DNA of 64,000 nt from Alteromonas sp. RKMC-009 (GCF_003584565.2 NZ_CP031010.1:186001-250000), one strand, 5' to 3'; shown: positions 54,527 through 63,232, counted from the stretch's first letter. Made by a program: numbers and translations. The notes: generated by a model from the letters alone, not told the origin.

Positions 54527-54541
54527 AACAGGTACAGATCC
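54527..54541 (-). promoter_or_regulatory. Sulfite reductase promoter repeat shared with the oxidase promoter
   Basis: On the minus strand GATCTGTACCTGTT. The 11-mer CTGTACCTGTT is identical to 49238-49248 before the oxidase genes. Candidate MocR 2 site. The rest of the 292-bp gap before 54765 shows no gene. Confidence 0.45.
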
Positions 54542-54764
54542 TGCCTGATAATGAATAACAGTTATCAGCCAGGAGCACCAATTAAATAAAGAGAAACATT
54601 GCGTTGTATTCCTTCAGGTTTCTGAAACCGGACAGTAATTCGAATATTCGATAAAGCTGAATATATCTAAGAAATTGATACCAAATATCCGCAAAATTCA
54701 TTTCTTGAATGATAAGGCATTGCATACCATCGGCGTTGTTTACAACCAGTTAACAGGAGCCCCT

Positions 54765-56048
54765 ATGCTGGAAAGACAACTCGTACAAGCCAGAGGCAGC
54801 AAAGCCTTAACGCTGGGAGACGGCACGCCGGCCTTTCAGTTTCAAATTAAGAACCCGAATTACCGCGGTGTACCGGCAAGCCTCATCGATGGTATCGACA
54901 TTGAATTGAATGGTAAGCAGTATGCCCACGATGCGGCAAGCTGGACACTGGGCGGTCAAACCCTGTCACTCGCGCAATTGCAGGAAAGCGAAACCCTGCG
55001 CTGGCCGCTGGATGAACTGGCTACCATTACCTTGCCGGTTGATGCACCGTTAGAGGCGGGCGTACAGGATTTGTCTGTGTGTGTTTACATCAGACGCCCT
55101 TATATTCCGGGCCCGTTCTGCCGGTCTCCGTTTCGCGCCAAAGCAAAGCCGGTGATCATTGGTGAAAATAAGAATACCGGTATGCCGCTGAGCGTTTCTA
55201 CCTACAGCTACACCGGTGATATGTACACGCTCATTACGCTGGAAGACTTCATGGCAGATGCTGCGGATATGGGCGCGACCGGTATTGAAATGCTCGCTGA
55301 AGCTAATCTGCCCGGTTACCCGGATGTGTCTGCTGAATGGAAAGCAAGCTGGTTTGCTTTGCTGGAGAAGTATCATCTAACGCCAACGAATCTGGGGACC
55401 TGGATAGACACCGCCCGCTGGCACAGCCGTGACCTCACTGCAGACGAAGGCGCAGCGCAGCTGGAGCAGGATTTGAAACTGGCAGCAGAGCTAGGCTTTA
55501 CCTCTATCCGGCCAAAATTTGGTGTGACATCCCTTGAACTGGACCCGCACCCCATCTGGCAGGAAGCTGTGCTACGTGCCTTACCGCTGGCAGAAGAACT
55601 GAATGTGATTATTTGTCCGGAAATCCACAGCCCGACACCAATCAAACATAAAGTGACACAGGACTACATTGCTTTCATTAAAAAGCACAATACCACGCAC
55701 TTTAAGCTGATGATCGACACCGGTATCTTCCAAACAGCGCCTTGTGACGATGGCCACGAAGGTATTGAGGTGAAGGGTGGCAAACGTCCTCCGTTCCTGG
55801 AACCGCTGGCAGTACCCATGGCTGATTTTGCTGAAATTATGGAGCACGTTTACTTTATTCAAACCAAGTTTTTCGAGATCGACGATAACCTCAATGATCT
55901 GCACATTCCTTGGGACGCCATTGTTGCCACACTGAAAGAGTGTGGATGGAAAGGCTGGTTGTCCAGCGAGTACGAAGGCCGCAGAGAGCCATACCGGGGC
56001 CGTGATCAGGTTCGTCGTCAGCACGCTTTACTGAATAAGCTGTTATAA
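54765..56048 (+). CDS. Single-chain C-deglycosidase-like fusion (beta subunit + alpha TIM barrel)
   Basis: A 427-aa protein. Residues 1-130 match the small CGDB/DUF6379 beta subunit (see 26060). Residues about 140-427 form a xylose-isomerase-like TIM barrel like the alpha subunit at 25065. Metal-site positions are E286 (with H288 in EIHSP), D318, Q366 and E402. The position that is His263 in the split enzyme is Gln here (IQTKF versus IHGKF). Start at 54765 with AGGAG upstream. Known C-deglycosidases are made of two chains, so this is a natural fusion. Probably cleaves a 3-keto glycoside made by the GMC dehydrogenase at 60565. Confidence 0.8.
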   Translation: MLERQLVQARGSKALTLGDGTPAFQFQIKNPNYRGVPASLIDGIDIELNGKQYAHDAASWTLGGQTLSLAQLQESETLRWPLDELATITLPVDAPLEAGVQDLSVCVYIRRPYIPGPFCRSPFRAKAKPVIIGENKNTGMPLSVSTYSYTGDMYTLITLEDFMADAADMGATGIEMLAEANLPGYPDVSAEWKASWFALLEKYHLTPTNLGTWIDTARWHSRDLTADEGAAQLEQDLKLAAELGFTSIRPKFGVTSLELDPHPIWQEAVLRALPLAEELNVIICPEIHSPTPIKHKVTQDYIAFIKKHNTTHFKLMIDTGIFQTAPCDDGHEGIEVKGGKRPPFLEPLAVPMADFAEIMEHVYFIQTKFFEIDDNLNDLHIPWDAIVATLKECGWKGWLSSEYEGRREPYRGRDQVRRQHALLNKLL

Positions 56049-56065
56049 ATCAGAGGTAAATATTA

Positions 56066-56081
56066 AACCCGAACTCGGGTT
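56066..56081 (+). terminator. Hairpin after the fusion gene, weak terminator
   Basis: AACCCGA pairs with TCGGGTT around AC, 18 bp after the stop, without a clear T run. Confidence 0.4.
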
Positions 56082-56251
56082 CAATATTTGGTAAAGGCTT
56101 GAACAATCAAGCAATTTGATACCTGCCTCTTCAGCTATCTCTTTTATGGATGGAATGTATAAATATCTTTCATTCGATCGCTGATGTTAATAAAAGTTAT
56201 GCTTTATGTAACTTTGTTGAAGGTTAACGTGTAACATGACCCGGCTGACTG

Positions 56252-56277
56252 ACTGATTGACCCAATCAGTTTTTTTT
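56252..56277 (+). terminator. Terminator-like hairpin in the leader of receptor 6
   Basis: ACTGATTG pairs with CAATCAGT around ACC, followed by eight T, 60 bp before the receptor ATG. Either a late terminator of the fusion gene or an attenuator of the receptor. The palindrome could also bind a TetR protein. Confidence 0.65.
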
Positions 56278-56294
56278 GGCTTGATTATAAAACT

Positions 56295-56308
56295 TGAATG
56301 CTAGTTCG
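56295..56308. promoter_or_regulatory. Weak operator of the RGAAT-N4-RTTCY series
   Basis: TGAATGCTAGTTCG within TTGAATGCTAGTTCGA, 30 bp before the receptor 6 start, the same position as the site before receptor 5. Confidence 0.3.
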
Positions 56309-56337
56309 ACTTTTGTCGTAAAGTACTGAGAGATAAT

Positions 56338-58683
56338 ATGAAAAATATGAATTTGCCTTATAAAAAATTGGCAGTTGCTATTGCTACGCTGCTCACCACG
56401 CCTGTGATTCATGCACAGGAAGCAGACGTTGCAAACCCTGGTGCAACTGAGGATTCTGGTCTGGAAATCATTCAGGTGACGTCCCAGCGCAGAGTGGAAA
56501 ATCTGCAGGAAGTGCCGGTGAGTGTTACAGCTATCTCACCTACAGAGCTGGAGCGAAAGAATGTGTCAGACGTGTATCAGATGACACTGAATGCCCCAAG
56601 CTTTCAGATTGGCGAAGACAACTCCATGTCTATCCGTGGTGCCGGTACACTGGCGTTTTCTTCGTCGTTGGATTCCAGTGTGGCCGTGGCTTTTGATGAA
56701 GTGAATCTTGGCCGCCGTTATCTGATGGGCGCGGTGTTTAATGACATTTCACAAATTGAGGTATTGAGCGGACCTCAGGGTCTGTTGTTTGGTAAGAATG
56801 CCTCTGCAGGTCTGGTCAACATTACTTCTACTAAGCCACAGTTAGGCTACACCGAAGGTAAAATTGATGTGGAATACCAACTGCGTGACACCACACCGCA
56901 GGATGGCAGAAGCATTATCACCCGTGGCATGTACAACATCCCACTCACCGACAATTCTGCCCTGCGTATCAACGCTCACTATGCAGCTGAAGATCCGGTG
57001 GCCCGTGCTATCAAAGTGGTGGGCGATCCTAAACTGGACGAAGAAACCACTGACTGGGGTGTAAAGCTCAAGTACCTGAACGAGCTTTCTGAAGAAGTTA
57101 GCGTGTATGTGATTGCCGATACAAACAAAGAATCTGGTGTGGCCGGTAACTTTGACCGTACTTTCCGTTCTATCGGTGAGGGCAGCGGCAAGCTGGATAC
57201 TATTCTTGCAGACGGTGTCGTGCCGGGGGATGAAAACCTGGACTACGGCGCCGATGCCGACAATTTCCGTGATGTGGAAATGGGTGGTCTGATGGCGAAA
57301 GTCACCTGGGCTGTGAATGACAACTATGAATTGTCGAATATCACCGCATGGCGCTACTTCGAGCTGGTGCAGGGCACAGACGACAACATGGCCTCAAATG
57401 AACTGAACATCAATTTTACCACCAGTGAATATGACCAGTTTAGTAACGAAACCCGCTTATCGATGGATTTCGACAATATGCGCGGTCAGGTCGGCTTGTA
57501 TTATTTCCATTCAACACAATCAGAAGACCGTTTCCTTGCCGGTGATGGCCTGTTGCCAGCGTTCCTGTTGCCTAACTTCCCGTTCTGCGTGGGTGCCGAA
57601 GTGGTTGAAGGTGATATGTGTTCTGTCAGTAATGACCATTTTATCGGTAATGATACGGTCATGGATATGGAAACAGACAGTGCGGCCATTTTCGGTCAGT
57701 TTGATTTCCTGCTCACAGACGACCTCACTCTTACCACAGGTTTGCGCTATACCTACGACGAAATCTATATCGATCTGGCGAACTTCCAGCGCTATAACTT
57801 CTTCACCACCATCGGCACGCCGGCGTTAAGAGAAGAAACAAATTCGTCGGATAATGTCTCCGGCAAGGTATCGCTGCAGTATCAACTCGACGATGACAAA
57901 ATGGTTTATGCCTCCTATTCCCGCGGCTACAAGGGGCCTGGCTACACCAATACGCCATCACCGGAGCAAACGGATATCTTTATTCAGCCGGAAGTAGTCG
58001 ACAACTACGAGATCGGTGCGAAAACGGTGTGGCTCGACAATCACCTCATCGTGAATGCCAGTGTGTTCGATCAGCAGTTCGACGATTATCAGGTGCAGGC
58101 GTTTGATGCCGCTATCAGTCAGTCGGTTATCCAGAATGCAGCCAGCCTGTCGTCTACAGGTGTGGAACTTAGCATTACCGCTATGCCGTTTGAGTCGCTG
58201 ACGGTGAATGGCGGAGCTACTTTGATGGATTCCCAGTTCGACAGCTTCCCGGGGGCCGCATGTTACCCGCAACAACCGGACTGTGATGAAAACGGTACCT
58301 TTGATGCTGCGGGCTTAACACCGCCGACAGCCGCGAAGTTTACCTCAACCGCTTCTGCTACCTACGATTTCGAGTTGCCGCTGGACGGCTACGGATTCGT
58401 AACGCTGAACTATTACCACCGTGATCCGGTGAACTACCTGATTTCCAATGCGCCGCAAACCCGCATCGGCAATGTAGACCAGTTTGGTCTGAACATTGGT
58501 GTTCGTCTGGACAATGGCTGGGATATCACATTGTTCTGCAAAAACTGTACTGACGAGAAAGTGCCGGTGGCAACGGGTATCGACGCGGGTGACAGTGCTC
58601 AATACGGTACAACTTCAGTGGTACAAAGCTGGGGCTTTAACTCGGTGCGCAACATTGGATTGCGTGTGAGTTACGGCTTCTGA
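56338..58683 (+). CDS. TonB-dependent receptor 6
   Basis: Outer-membrane receptor of 781 aa with signal peptide to about 27 (VIHAQ), TonB-box-like LEIIQVTSQRR and a plug whose signature reads LSGPQGLLFGKNASAG, diverged from the RGPQGTLYGRNA of the other short receptors here. Three cysteine pairs (FCVGAE..CSV, CYPQQPDC, FCKNC) are unusual. The barrel ends LRVSYGF. It opens the module 2 set with an MFS, a Tat subunit and a GMC enzyme. It probably imports the module 2 glycoside. Confidence 0.94.
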   Translation: MKNMNLPYKKLAVAIATLLTTPVIHAQEADVANPGATEDSGLEIIQVTSQRRVENLQEVPVSVTAISPTELERKNVSDVYQMTLNAPSFQIGEDNSMSIRGAGTLAFSSSLDSSVAVAFDEVNLGRRYLMGAVFNDISQIEVLSGPQGLLFGKNASAGLVNITSTKPQLGYTEGKIDVEYQLRDTTPQDGRSIITRGMYNIPLTDNSALRINAHYAAEDPVARAIKVVGDPKLDEETTDWGVKLKYLNELSEEVSVYVIADTNKESGVAGNFDRTFRSIGEGSGKLDTILADGVVPGDENLDYGADADNFRDVEMGGLMAKVTWAVNDNYELSNITAWRYFELVQGTDDNMASNELNINFTTSEYDQFSNETRLSMDFDNMRGQVGLYYFHSTQSEDRFLAGDGLLPAFLLPNFPFCVGAEVVEGDMCSVSNDHFIGNDTVMDMETDSAAIFGQFDFLLTDDLTLTTGLRYTYDEIYIDLANFQRYNFFTTIGTPALREETNSSDNVSGKVSLQYQLDDDKMVYASYSRGYKGPGYTNTPSPEQTDIFIQPEVVDNYEIGAKTVWLDNHLIVNASVFDQQFDDYQVQAFDAAISQSVIQNAASLSSTGVELSITAMPFESLTVNGGATLMDSQFDSFPGAACYPQQPDCDENGTFDAAGLTPPTAAKFTSTASATYDFELPLDGYGFVTLNYYHRDPVNYLISNAPQTRIGNVDQFGLNIGVRLDNGWDITLFCKNCTDEKVPVATGIDAGDSAQYGTTSVVQSWGFNSVRNIGLRVSYGF

Positions 58684-58700
58684 TAACACCTGACAGATAA

Positions 58701-58729
58701 GGCTGCGTATATAGTTACGCGGCCTTTTT
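58701..58729 (+). terminator. Terminator of receptor 6
   Basis: Nine-base stem GGCTGCGTA/TACGCGGCC with one G-U pair, followed by T5. Confidence 0.8.
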
Positions 58730-58755
58730 GTCTTTCAACGACAGGAACGATATTT

Positions 58756-60003
58756 GTGACAGACTCCTCTTCCCGACATACCCCCCAGGGCATTGTTCTT
58801 CTTTTCGTGCCGGTATTTATCATGCTGGGGCCGGTACTGATTTCGCCCATTATCGGCTCGCTGTTTCAGCAATTCGCCGGTGAACCCTATGCCAATGTGC
58901 TGGTTCCTCTGCTGTTAACCGCGCCCGCGCTTTGTCTGGCGTTATGTTCTCCTGTGGCAGGGTTTCTTGCAAACCGCATAGGGGGCAAAAAGGTACTGGT
59001 ATTTTCACTTGCCTTTTACGGTGTGGTAGGGGCGGCGCCTATGTTTGTCAGCTCGCTGCACGGTATGTTGTTTTTCCGCATATTACTGGGTGTGGCTGAA
59101 GCCGGTATTATCACCGGCGGCATGGTATTAACTGCCAGCTACTTCAGCGGCGATGATCGTCAGAAATGGATTGCCTGGCAAAACGTCGCCCTGCCGTTAA
59201 TTGGCGCAGCATTATTGTACGCAGTGGGCATAGTAAGTCAGACAAACTGGCAAAATACCTTCGGGCTCTATGGCCTCAGTCTGATTATTTTTGTCGCTGC
59301 CGCTTTTGTTTTATTCGAGCCTGAAAAGCAGCTGGCAGCATCAACACATCATGCACCGGCAAGTAAGGTGCGCATTCCCGTTACTACCATGTTGCTGCTG
59401 GCGGCTATTGCTATTCCGGGCTCGCTGTCTTTCTATGCGGTGCCGGTAAAGCTGTCTTTTATTCTCCGTGAAATGGGCGAAACCTCACCGGCGGTGGTGG
59501 GCGAGCTCATGTCTATGGGATTGATTTTCGGGTCTCCCGCAGGCGCACTGCTGGCCAGACTGGTGAAACACTGGCGGTTTAGCTATGGATTAGTCTGCGC
59601 CATGCTGCTGATGGCTGCCGGGCTTATTATGCTGGGTATCGCAGAGTCCAAAGCCATGATGATGGCAGCAGTCATTATTCAGCAAGCGGGCGGCGGCTTA
59701 ATGCTGGTGGTCGCGCTAACACTGGTACTGCACATGGCTCCGAAAGGTCAGAGCGGTATTTACTCCGGCTACTGGTGGCTGGTGTATACGCTGGCCAATT
59801 TCGCCACGCCGCTGGTATTAACCGCGCTGGACGTTTTAACCGGCAGCAGTGCTGCCACCATGCTGACATTCGGTGTGATTGTTGCCGCTATCAGTGGCTG
59901 GTTACTGTTCGCCCGTCCGCTGGCAACCAGTATGGTGAGTGCATCAGACGCGAATTCTGCAACAAGGGCAAATACAAGTGCAGCAGGAGCTGGCCATGAA
60001 TAA
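58756..60003 (+). CDS. MFS transporter
   Basis: A 415-aa inner-membrane carrier starting at GTG with AGGAACGA upstream. About 12 hydrophobic segments, loop motif GFLANRIGGKKVL, and clear paralogy with the transporter at 12595. Its stop overlaps the next ATG by 8 bp, so transporter, small subunit and GMC dehydrogenase form one operon. It likely moves the glycoside or its keto form across the inner membrane. Confidence 0.92.
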   Translation: MTDSSSRHTPQGIVLLFVPVFIMLGPVLISPIIGSLFQQFAGEPYANVLVPLLLTAPALCLALCSPVAGFLANRIGGKKVLVFSLAFYGVVGAAPMFVSSLHGMLFFRILLGVAEAGIITGGMVLTASYFSGDDRQKWIAWQNVALPLIGAALLYAVGIVSQTNWQNTFGLYGLSLIIFVAAAFVLFEPEKQLAASTHHAPASKVRIPVTTMLLLAAIAIPGSLSFYAVPVKLSFILREMGETSPAVVGELMSMGLIFGSPAGALLARLVKHWRFSYGLVCAMLLMAAGLIMLGIAESKAMMMAAVIIQQAGGGLMLVVALTLVLHMAPKGQSGIYSGYWWLVYTLANFATPLVLTALDVLTGSSAATMLTFGVIVAAISGWLLFARPLATSMVSASDANSATRANTSAAGAGHE

Positions 60004-60568
60004 TCATTTTGACCACGCCCGCCGCAATTTTATTACCGGCATGCTGGTTGTGTCCGGTCTCACCGTTTTACCTGCAAAAGTGTGGGCAGTGGCAGAGAAG
60101 CAGCCTTCATCTAATCCGGATAATTTGTTCCTGAGCACCCTGTGCGATCTTGTGATCCCGCAAACGGATACTCCAGGTGCCGTTGACGTAAAAGTACCTG
60201 AATTCGTTGAGGTGGCCGTGAAACATGGCTTGTCCGGTGCGCCTGTGGATGCCCTCAGTCGATTTGAATTTGCACTGCTTAGCGACGTGCCCGGCTTCAA
60301 CACCTTAAGTTACCAGCAGCAAATTGAAGCACTCACCCCAATCGACAATGGCAGCTTCAGCCGCAATCCGGCAGAGAAACCACAAGGCGATCTGGCGTTA
60401 TGGAAAGCCATCAAAGCGCTTATTGTTACCGGCTATTACACATCGCAAGCCGGCAGCAGTGAAGAACTACGCTACGTGCTTATTCCCGGCAAGTTCGATG
60501 CAGATGTGCCCGCCGATGCGTCAACCCGCGCATTTTCAAGTGACTGGACAGGAGTAAAATTCGGATGA
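59996..60568 (+). CDS. Tat-exported small subunit of an FAD glycoside dehydrogenase (gluconate 2-dehydrogenase subunit 3 family)
   Basis: A 190-aa protein with a twin-arginine signal (HARRNFITGMLVVSGL) and a hydrophobic stretch to about residue 30. The body (LCDLVIPQTDTPGAVDVKVPEF, ALWKAIKALIVTGYYTS) matches the gluconate 2-dehydrogenase subunit 3 / LacC-type small subunits that pair with GMC flavoproteins and carry them through the Tat pore. Start 59996 with GGAG upstream. Overlaps the MFS end by 8 bp and the GMC start by 4 bp (ATGA). Confidence 0.9.
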   Translation: MNNHFDHARRNFITGMLVVSGLTVLPAKVWAVAEKQPSSNPDNLFLSTLCDLVIPQTDTPGAVDVKVPEFVEVAVKHGLSGAPVDALSRFEFALLSDVPGFNTLSYQQQIEALTPIDNGSFSRNPAEKPQGDLALWKAIKALIVTGYYTSQAGSSEELRYVLIPGKFDADVPADASTRAFSSDWTGVKFG

Positions 60569-62253
60569 GTGAGCAGTACGATGCCATTGTTGTGGGCTCC
60601 GGCATTACCGGTGGCTGGGCAGCTAAAACCTTGTGTGAACAGGGCCTGAAAGTGCTGTTGCTGGAGCGGGGTAGGGATCTGCCTCACCGCAGTGGCTATA
60701 AAAATGAGATGAAAGCCCCCTGGGAGTTGCCTTTCCGGGGCGAGGGTGACCAGGCTTTTCTAAACGAACACCAGGCCGTTCAACAGCACAATATCCATCT
60801 TGATGAATGGACACAGGACTACTGGGTAAAAGATTCCGACCATCCTTATCACACGCAGAACGATACGGCGTTTAACTGGTACCGTGGCTACCACCTGGGC
60901 GGTCGTTCAATAATGTGGGGGCGGCAGTGTTATCGCTGGAGTGATACCGACTTTGAAGCTAACTTAAAAGACGGACATGGCACAGACTGGCCGGTGCGTT
61001 ACAGCGATCTGAAAAGGTGGTACGACAAAGTTGAAGCCTTTATCGGCGTATCCGGTGCAAAAGAAAATCTGTCCCAGTTGCCGGATGGTCAGTTTCAGCC
61101 GCCCATGGCGTTAACGCCAGTGGAAACACACATGCGTGAGCACATTGCCGCACATTATCCTGATCGCAGGCTCACCATCGGGCGCACGGCCAACCTGACT
61201 GAAAGCAAGCCGGAAGAAGGCCGTGCCGCGTGCCAGAACCGCTATATTTGCGGGCGCGGTTGCTCCTATGGTGCCTATTTTAGTACCCAGAGTTCTACCT
61301 TGCCCGCCGCAATGGCCACCGGCAACCTGACCGTAAAAACCGATGCGGTGGTCGAAACCGTGGATTACGACCCGCAACTAAAGCGAGCCCGCGGGGTGAC
61401 GGTGATTAACCGTCTTGATCAAAAACGCACACAGTATGCTGCCCGCATGGTGTTTTTATGTGCCGGTGCCTTTAACTCCGTTGCCTTGTTGCAGCGCTCG
61501 GTGTCTGATGCATTTCCTCAGGGGCTGGCAAACAACAGCGGCGTACTGGGCAAATACATTATGGATCACGCATCCACTCTGGGTGTGGCGTCGATAATGC
61601 CGGGTTTCAATGATCACTATTATTACGGAAACCGGCCCACAGGTATTGTTATTCCCCGGTTTGTGAACATGGGAGAAGACAAGCGGGAGTTTTTACGGGG
61701 CTTCTCTTATCAGGGCGGTGCGTACCGGCCAAGCTGGAGCCGGGGTACAAACATGCCCGGACTCGGTCATTCATTTAAAGAAAATTTACGGCAACCGGGT
61801 GACTGGAAGTTTGTACTCACCACGTTTGCTGAGTGTCTGCCAAGGGAAGGCAATGCCATCAGCCAGAACTGGCAGGCAAAAGATGCAGACGGCTTGCCGG
61901 TACTGAATATCAATTTCGCCTTCGGTAAAAACGAACATGATTTGCTGAGTGCGGCGAAAGAAGAAGCCGCTGCTATGGTGGCGAAAGCCGGTGGCCATGT
62001 ACTGTTCGGCTCAGATCGGCCAAACCCCGGCGGCTCAGCCATTCACGAAATGGGCGGCGCGCGCATGGGGCGTGATGCCAGAACATCGGTTTTGAACGGG
62101 TATAATCAATCTCACGATGTCCCCAATCTGTTTGTGACAGACGGTGCTGCCATGGCATCGTCAGCCTGCCAGAATCCCTCTCTTACCTACATGGCACTGA
62201 CTGCCAGAGCAGCAACATACGCTGCAGAGCAGTTACGGGCGGGAAGGGTGTAG
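60565..62253 (+). CDS. Fe-S GMC glycoside dehydrogenase (glucoside 3-dehydrogenase-like)
   Basis: A 562-aa FAD enzyme. N-terminal motif VVGSGITGGWAAKTLCEQG. A CX5CX3C cluster motif at C223, C229, C233, the spacing that binds a [3Fe-4S] cluster in FAD glucose dehydrogenase. Catalytic H494 and N537. It has no signal of its own and is probably co-exported with the Tat small subunit encoded just upstream (4-bp overlap). By analogy with glucoside 3-dehydrogenases (LacA type), it oxidises sugar C3 and passes electrons to a cytochrome not found in the window. Confidence 0.9.
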   Translation: MSEQYDAIVVGSGITGGWAAKTLCEQGLKVLLLERGRDLPHRSGYKNEMKAPWELPFRGEGDQAFLNEHQAVQQHNIHLDEWTQDYWVKDSDHPYHTQNDTAFNWYRGYHLGGRSIMWGRQCYRWSDTDFEANLKDGHGTDWPVRYSDLKRWYDKVEAFIGVSGAKENLSQLPDGQFQPPMALTPVETHMREHIAAHYPDRRLTIGRTANLTESKPEEGRAACQNRYICGRGCSYGAYFSTQSSTLPAAMATGNLTVKTDAVVETVDYDPQLKRARGVTVINRLDQKRTQYAARMVFLCAGAFNSVALLQRSVSDAFPQGLANNSGVLGKYIMDHASTLGVASIMPGFNDHYYYGNRPTGIVIPRFVNMGEDKREFLRGFSYQGGAYRPSWSRGTNMPGLGHSFKENLRQPGDWKFVLTTFAECLPREGNAISQNWQAKDADGLPVLNINFAFGKNEHDLLSAAKEEAAAMVAKAGGHVLFGSDRPNPGGSAIHEMGGARMGRDARTSVLNGYNQSHDVPNLFVTDGAAMASSACQNPSLTYMALTARAATYAAEQLRAGRV

Positions 62254-62259
62254 TCACAC

Positions 62260-62297
62260 CGGGCCGGTATATTTGCGTGTTATACCGGCCCGTTTTT
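62260..62297 (+). terminator. Strong terminator of module 2 operon
   Basis: Twelve-base perfect arms CGGGCCGGTATA/TATACCGGCCCG, 9-nt loop, then T5. Confidence 0.95.
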
Positions 62298-62321
62298 ATG
62301 TGTTTTGGTGAGATTACCATG

Positions 62322-62969
62322 TCAGGCGTTGTGATCGGGGGAACACAGGTAGTAGGTTTGCACTTCGGTCACTTCTTCCAGCAATTCTTCCCAGCTCAAC
62401 CCTTCTGTAATGGGCTCCAGGCTGCCGAATCCCAGGTATCTTGCCAGCGACGTGTTGAGAATTTTAAAACAGGTATGGGCTACCCGTTCCGGGTTCTCCC
62501 GTTTTATCTCGTCTTTGAATTGCAGCAGCAGTGATTCATACAGCGCCTGACTGTTTTTATAAATTTTCGTACCGGCTTCAGAAACGATTTTGTCACTAAG
62601 GGCGAGTTTCATGAAGGCGCGGATAAGCGGCGCAAAAATTTGTAAATGTTCGGCGTATTCACGGCCAGCTTGCTTAATGGCTTCCTTTAACGACGTTGTG
62701 GTTTCAGACAGCTTAAGAAACCGGGCTTCAATATCTTTCGATGCTTGCAGGTACTCTTTTTTCTGTAATTCAATCAACAGGGTTTCTTTGCTTTCAAAGC
62801 GGTAATAAATAGACCCCACTGACACACCAGTCAGTTTACTGAGTTCTTTAAGCGTAAATTCATCAGGGCCTTTTTCTTTCAGTAAATTTGCAGACACCTC
62901 AAATATTTTTTCCTGAGCGTTACGGCTCCGGCGCTGCTGTGCCTGACGAAATCGGGCAGGTTCGTTCAT
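62322..62969 (-). CDS. TetR-family transcriptional regulator
   Basis: A 215-aa repressor. The HTH ELSKLTGVSVGSIYYRFESKETL lies at about residues 42-64, shown here in part as TGVSVGSIYYRFESK. The ligand-binding helical domain follows. Its own start is preceded by a palindrome at 62997. Divergent from the GH43 gene and convergent with the GMC operon, so it probably controls part of module 2. Confidence 0.9.
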   Translation of the reverse strand: MNEPARFRQAQQRRSRNAQEKIFEVSANLLKEKGPDEFTLKELSKLTGVSVGSIYYRFESKETLLIELQKKEYLQASKDIEARFLKLSETTTSLKEAIKQAGREYAEHLQIFAPLIRAFMKLALSDKIVSEAGTKIYKNSQALYESLLLQFKDEIKRENPERVAHTCFKILNTSLARYLGFGSLEPITEGLSWEELLEEVTEVQTYYLCSPDHNA

Positions 62970-62996
62970 CTTTTTCTTCTTTCTGTTATGGAATTT

Positions 62997-63019
62997 AACT
63001 ATCTGATTTTCAGGTAGTT
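62997..63019. promoter_or_regulatory. TetR operator candidate
   Basis: AACTATCTGA-TTT-TCAGGTAGTT, ten-base arms with one mismatch, 28 bp before the tetR start. Confidence 0.6.
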
Positions 63020-63115
63020 CTTATCAATGTTATTGATTTTTCAAATCGTTAAAAAAATGTTGTGATCTGGCATGCTGTGAAGTGCTTCTTTTCCAGTTGA
63101 GTCACTCCGGCATCA

Positions 63116-63180
63116 TGTGCATTAGCACGCAAAATGCTTCCCTTATGTGTTTTGATGCTAATGCACACATTCTTTTTTTT
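63116..63180 (+). promoter_or_regulatory. Leader hairpin plus T run before GH43 (possible attenuator)
   Basis: Perfect twelve-base arms TGTGCATTAGCA (63116) and TGCTAATGCACA (63156) flank a 28-nt loop and are followed by a T-rich run. It lies inside the GH43 leader, 53 bp before the ATG. It could stop transcription conditionally or be a repressor site. Confidence 0.5.
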
Positions 63181-63232
63181 ACAGAAAAAATTGTCAGGTT
63201 CGACAAAATCGGGCCTCAGACGGAGTAATGCC

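Noticed and set aside
54675-54764. Thirty-codon N-terminal extension of the deglycosidase fusion
   Set aside because: No ribosome site for the upstream start, while AGGAG precedes 54765 and homology begins there.
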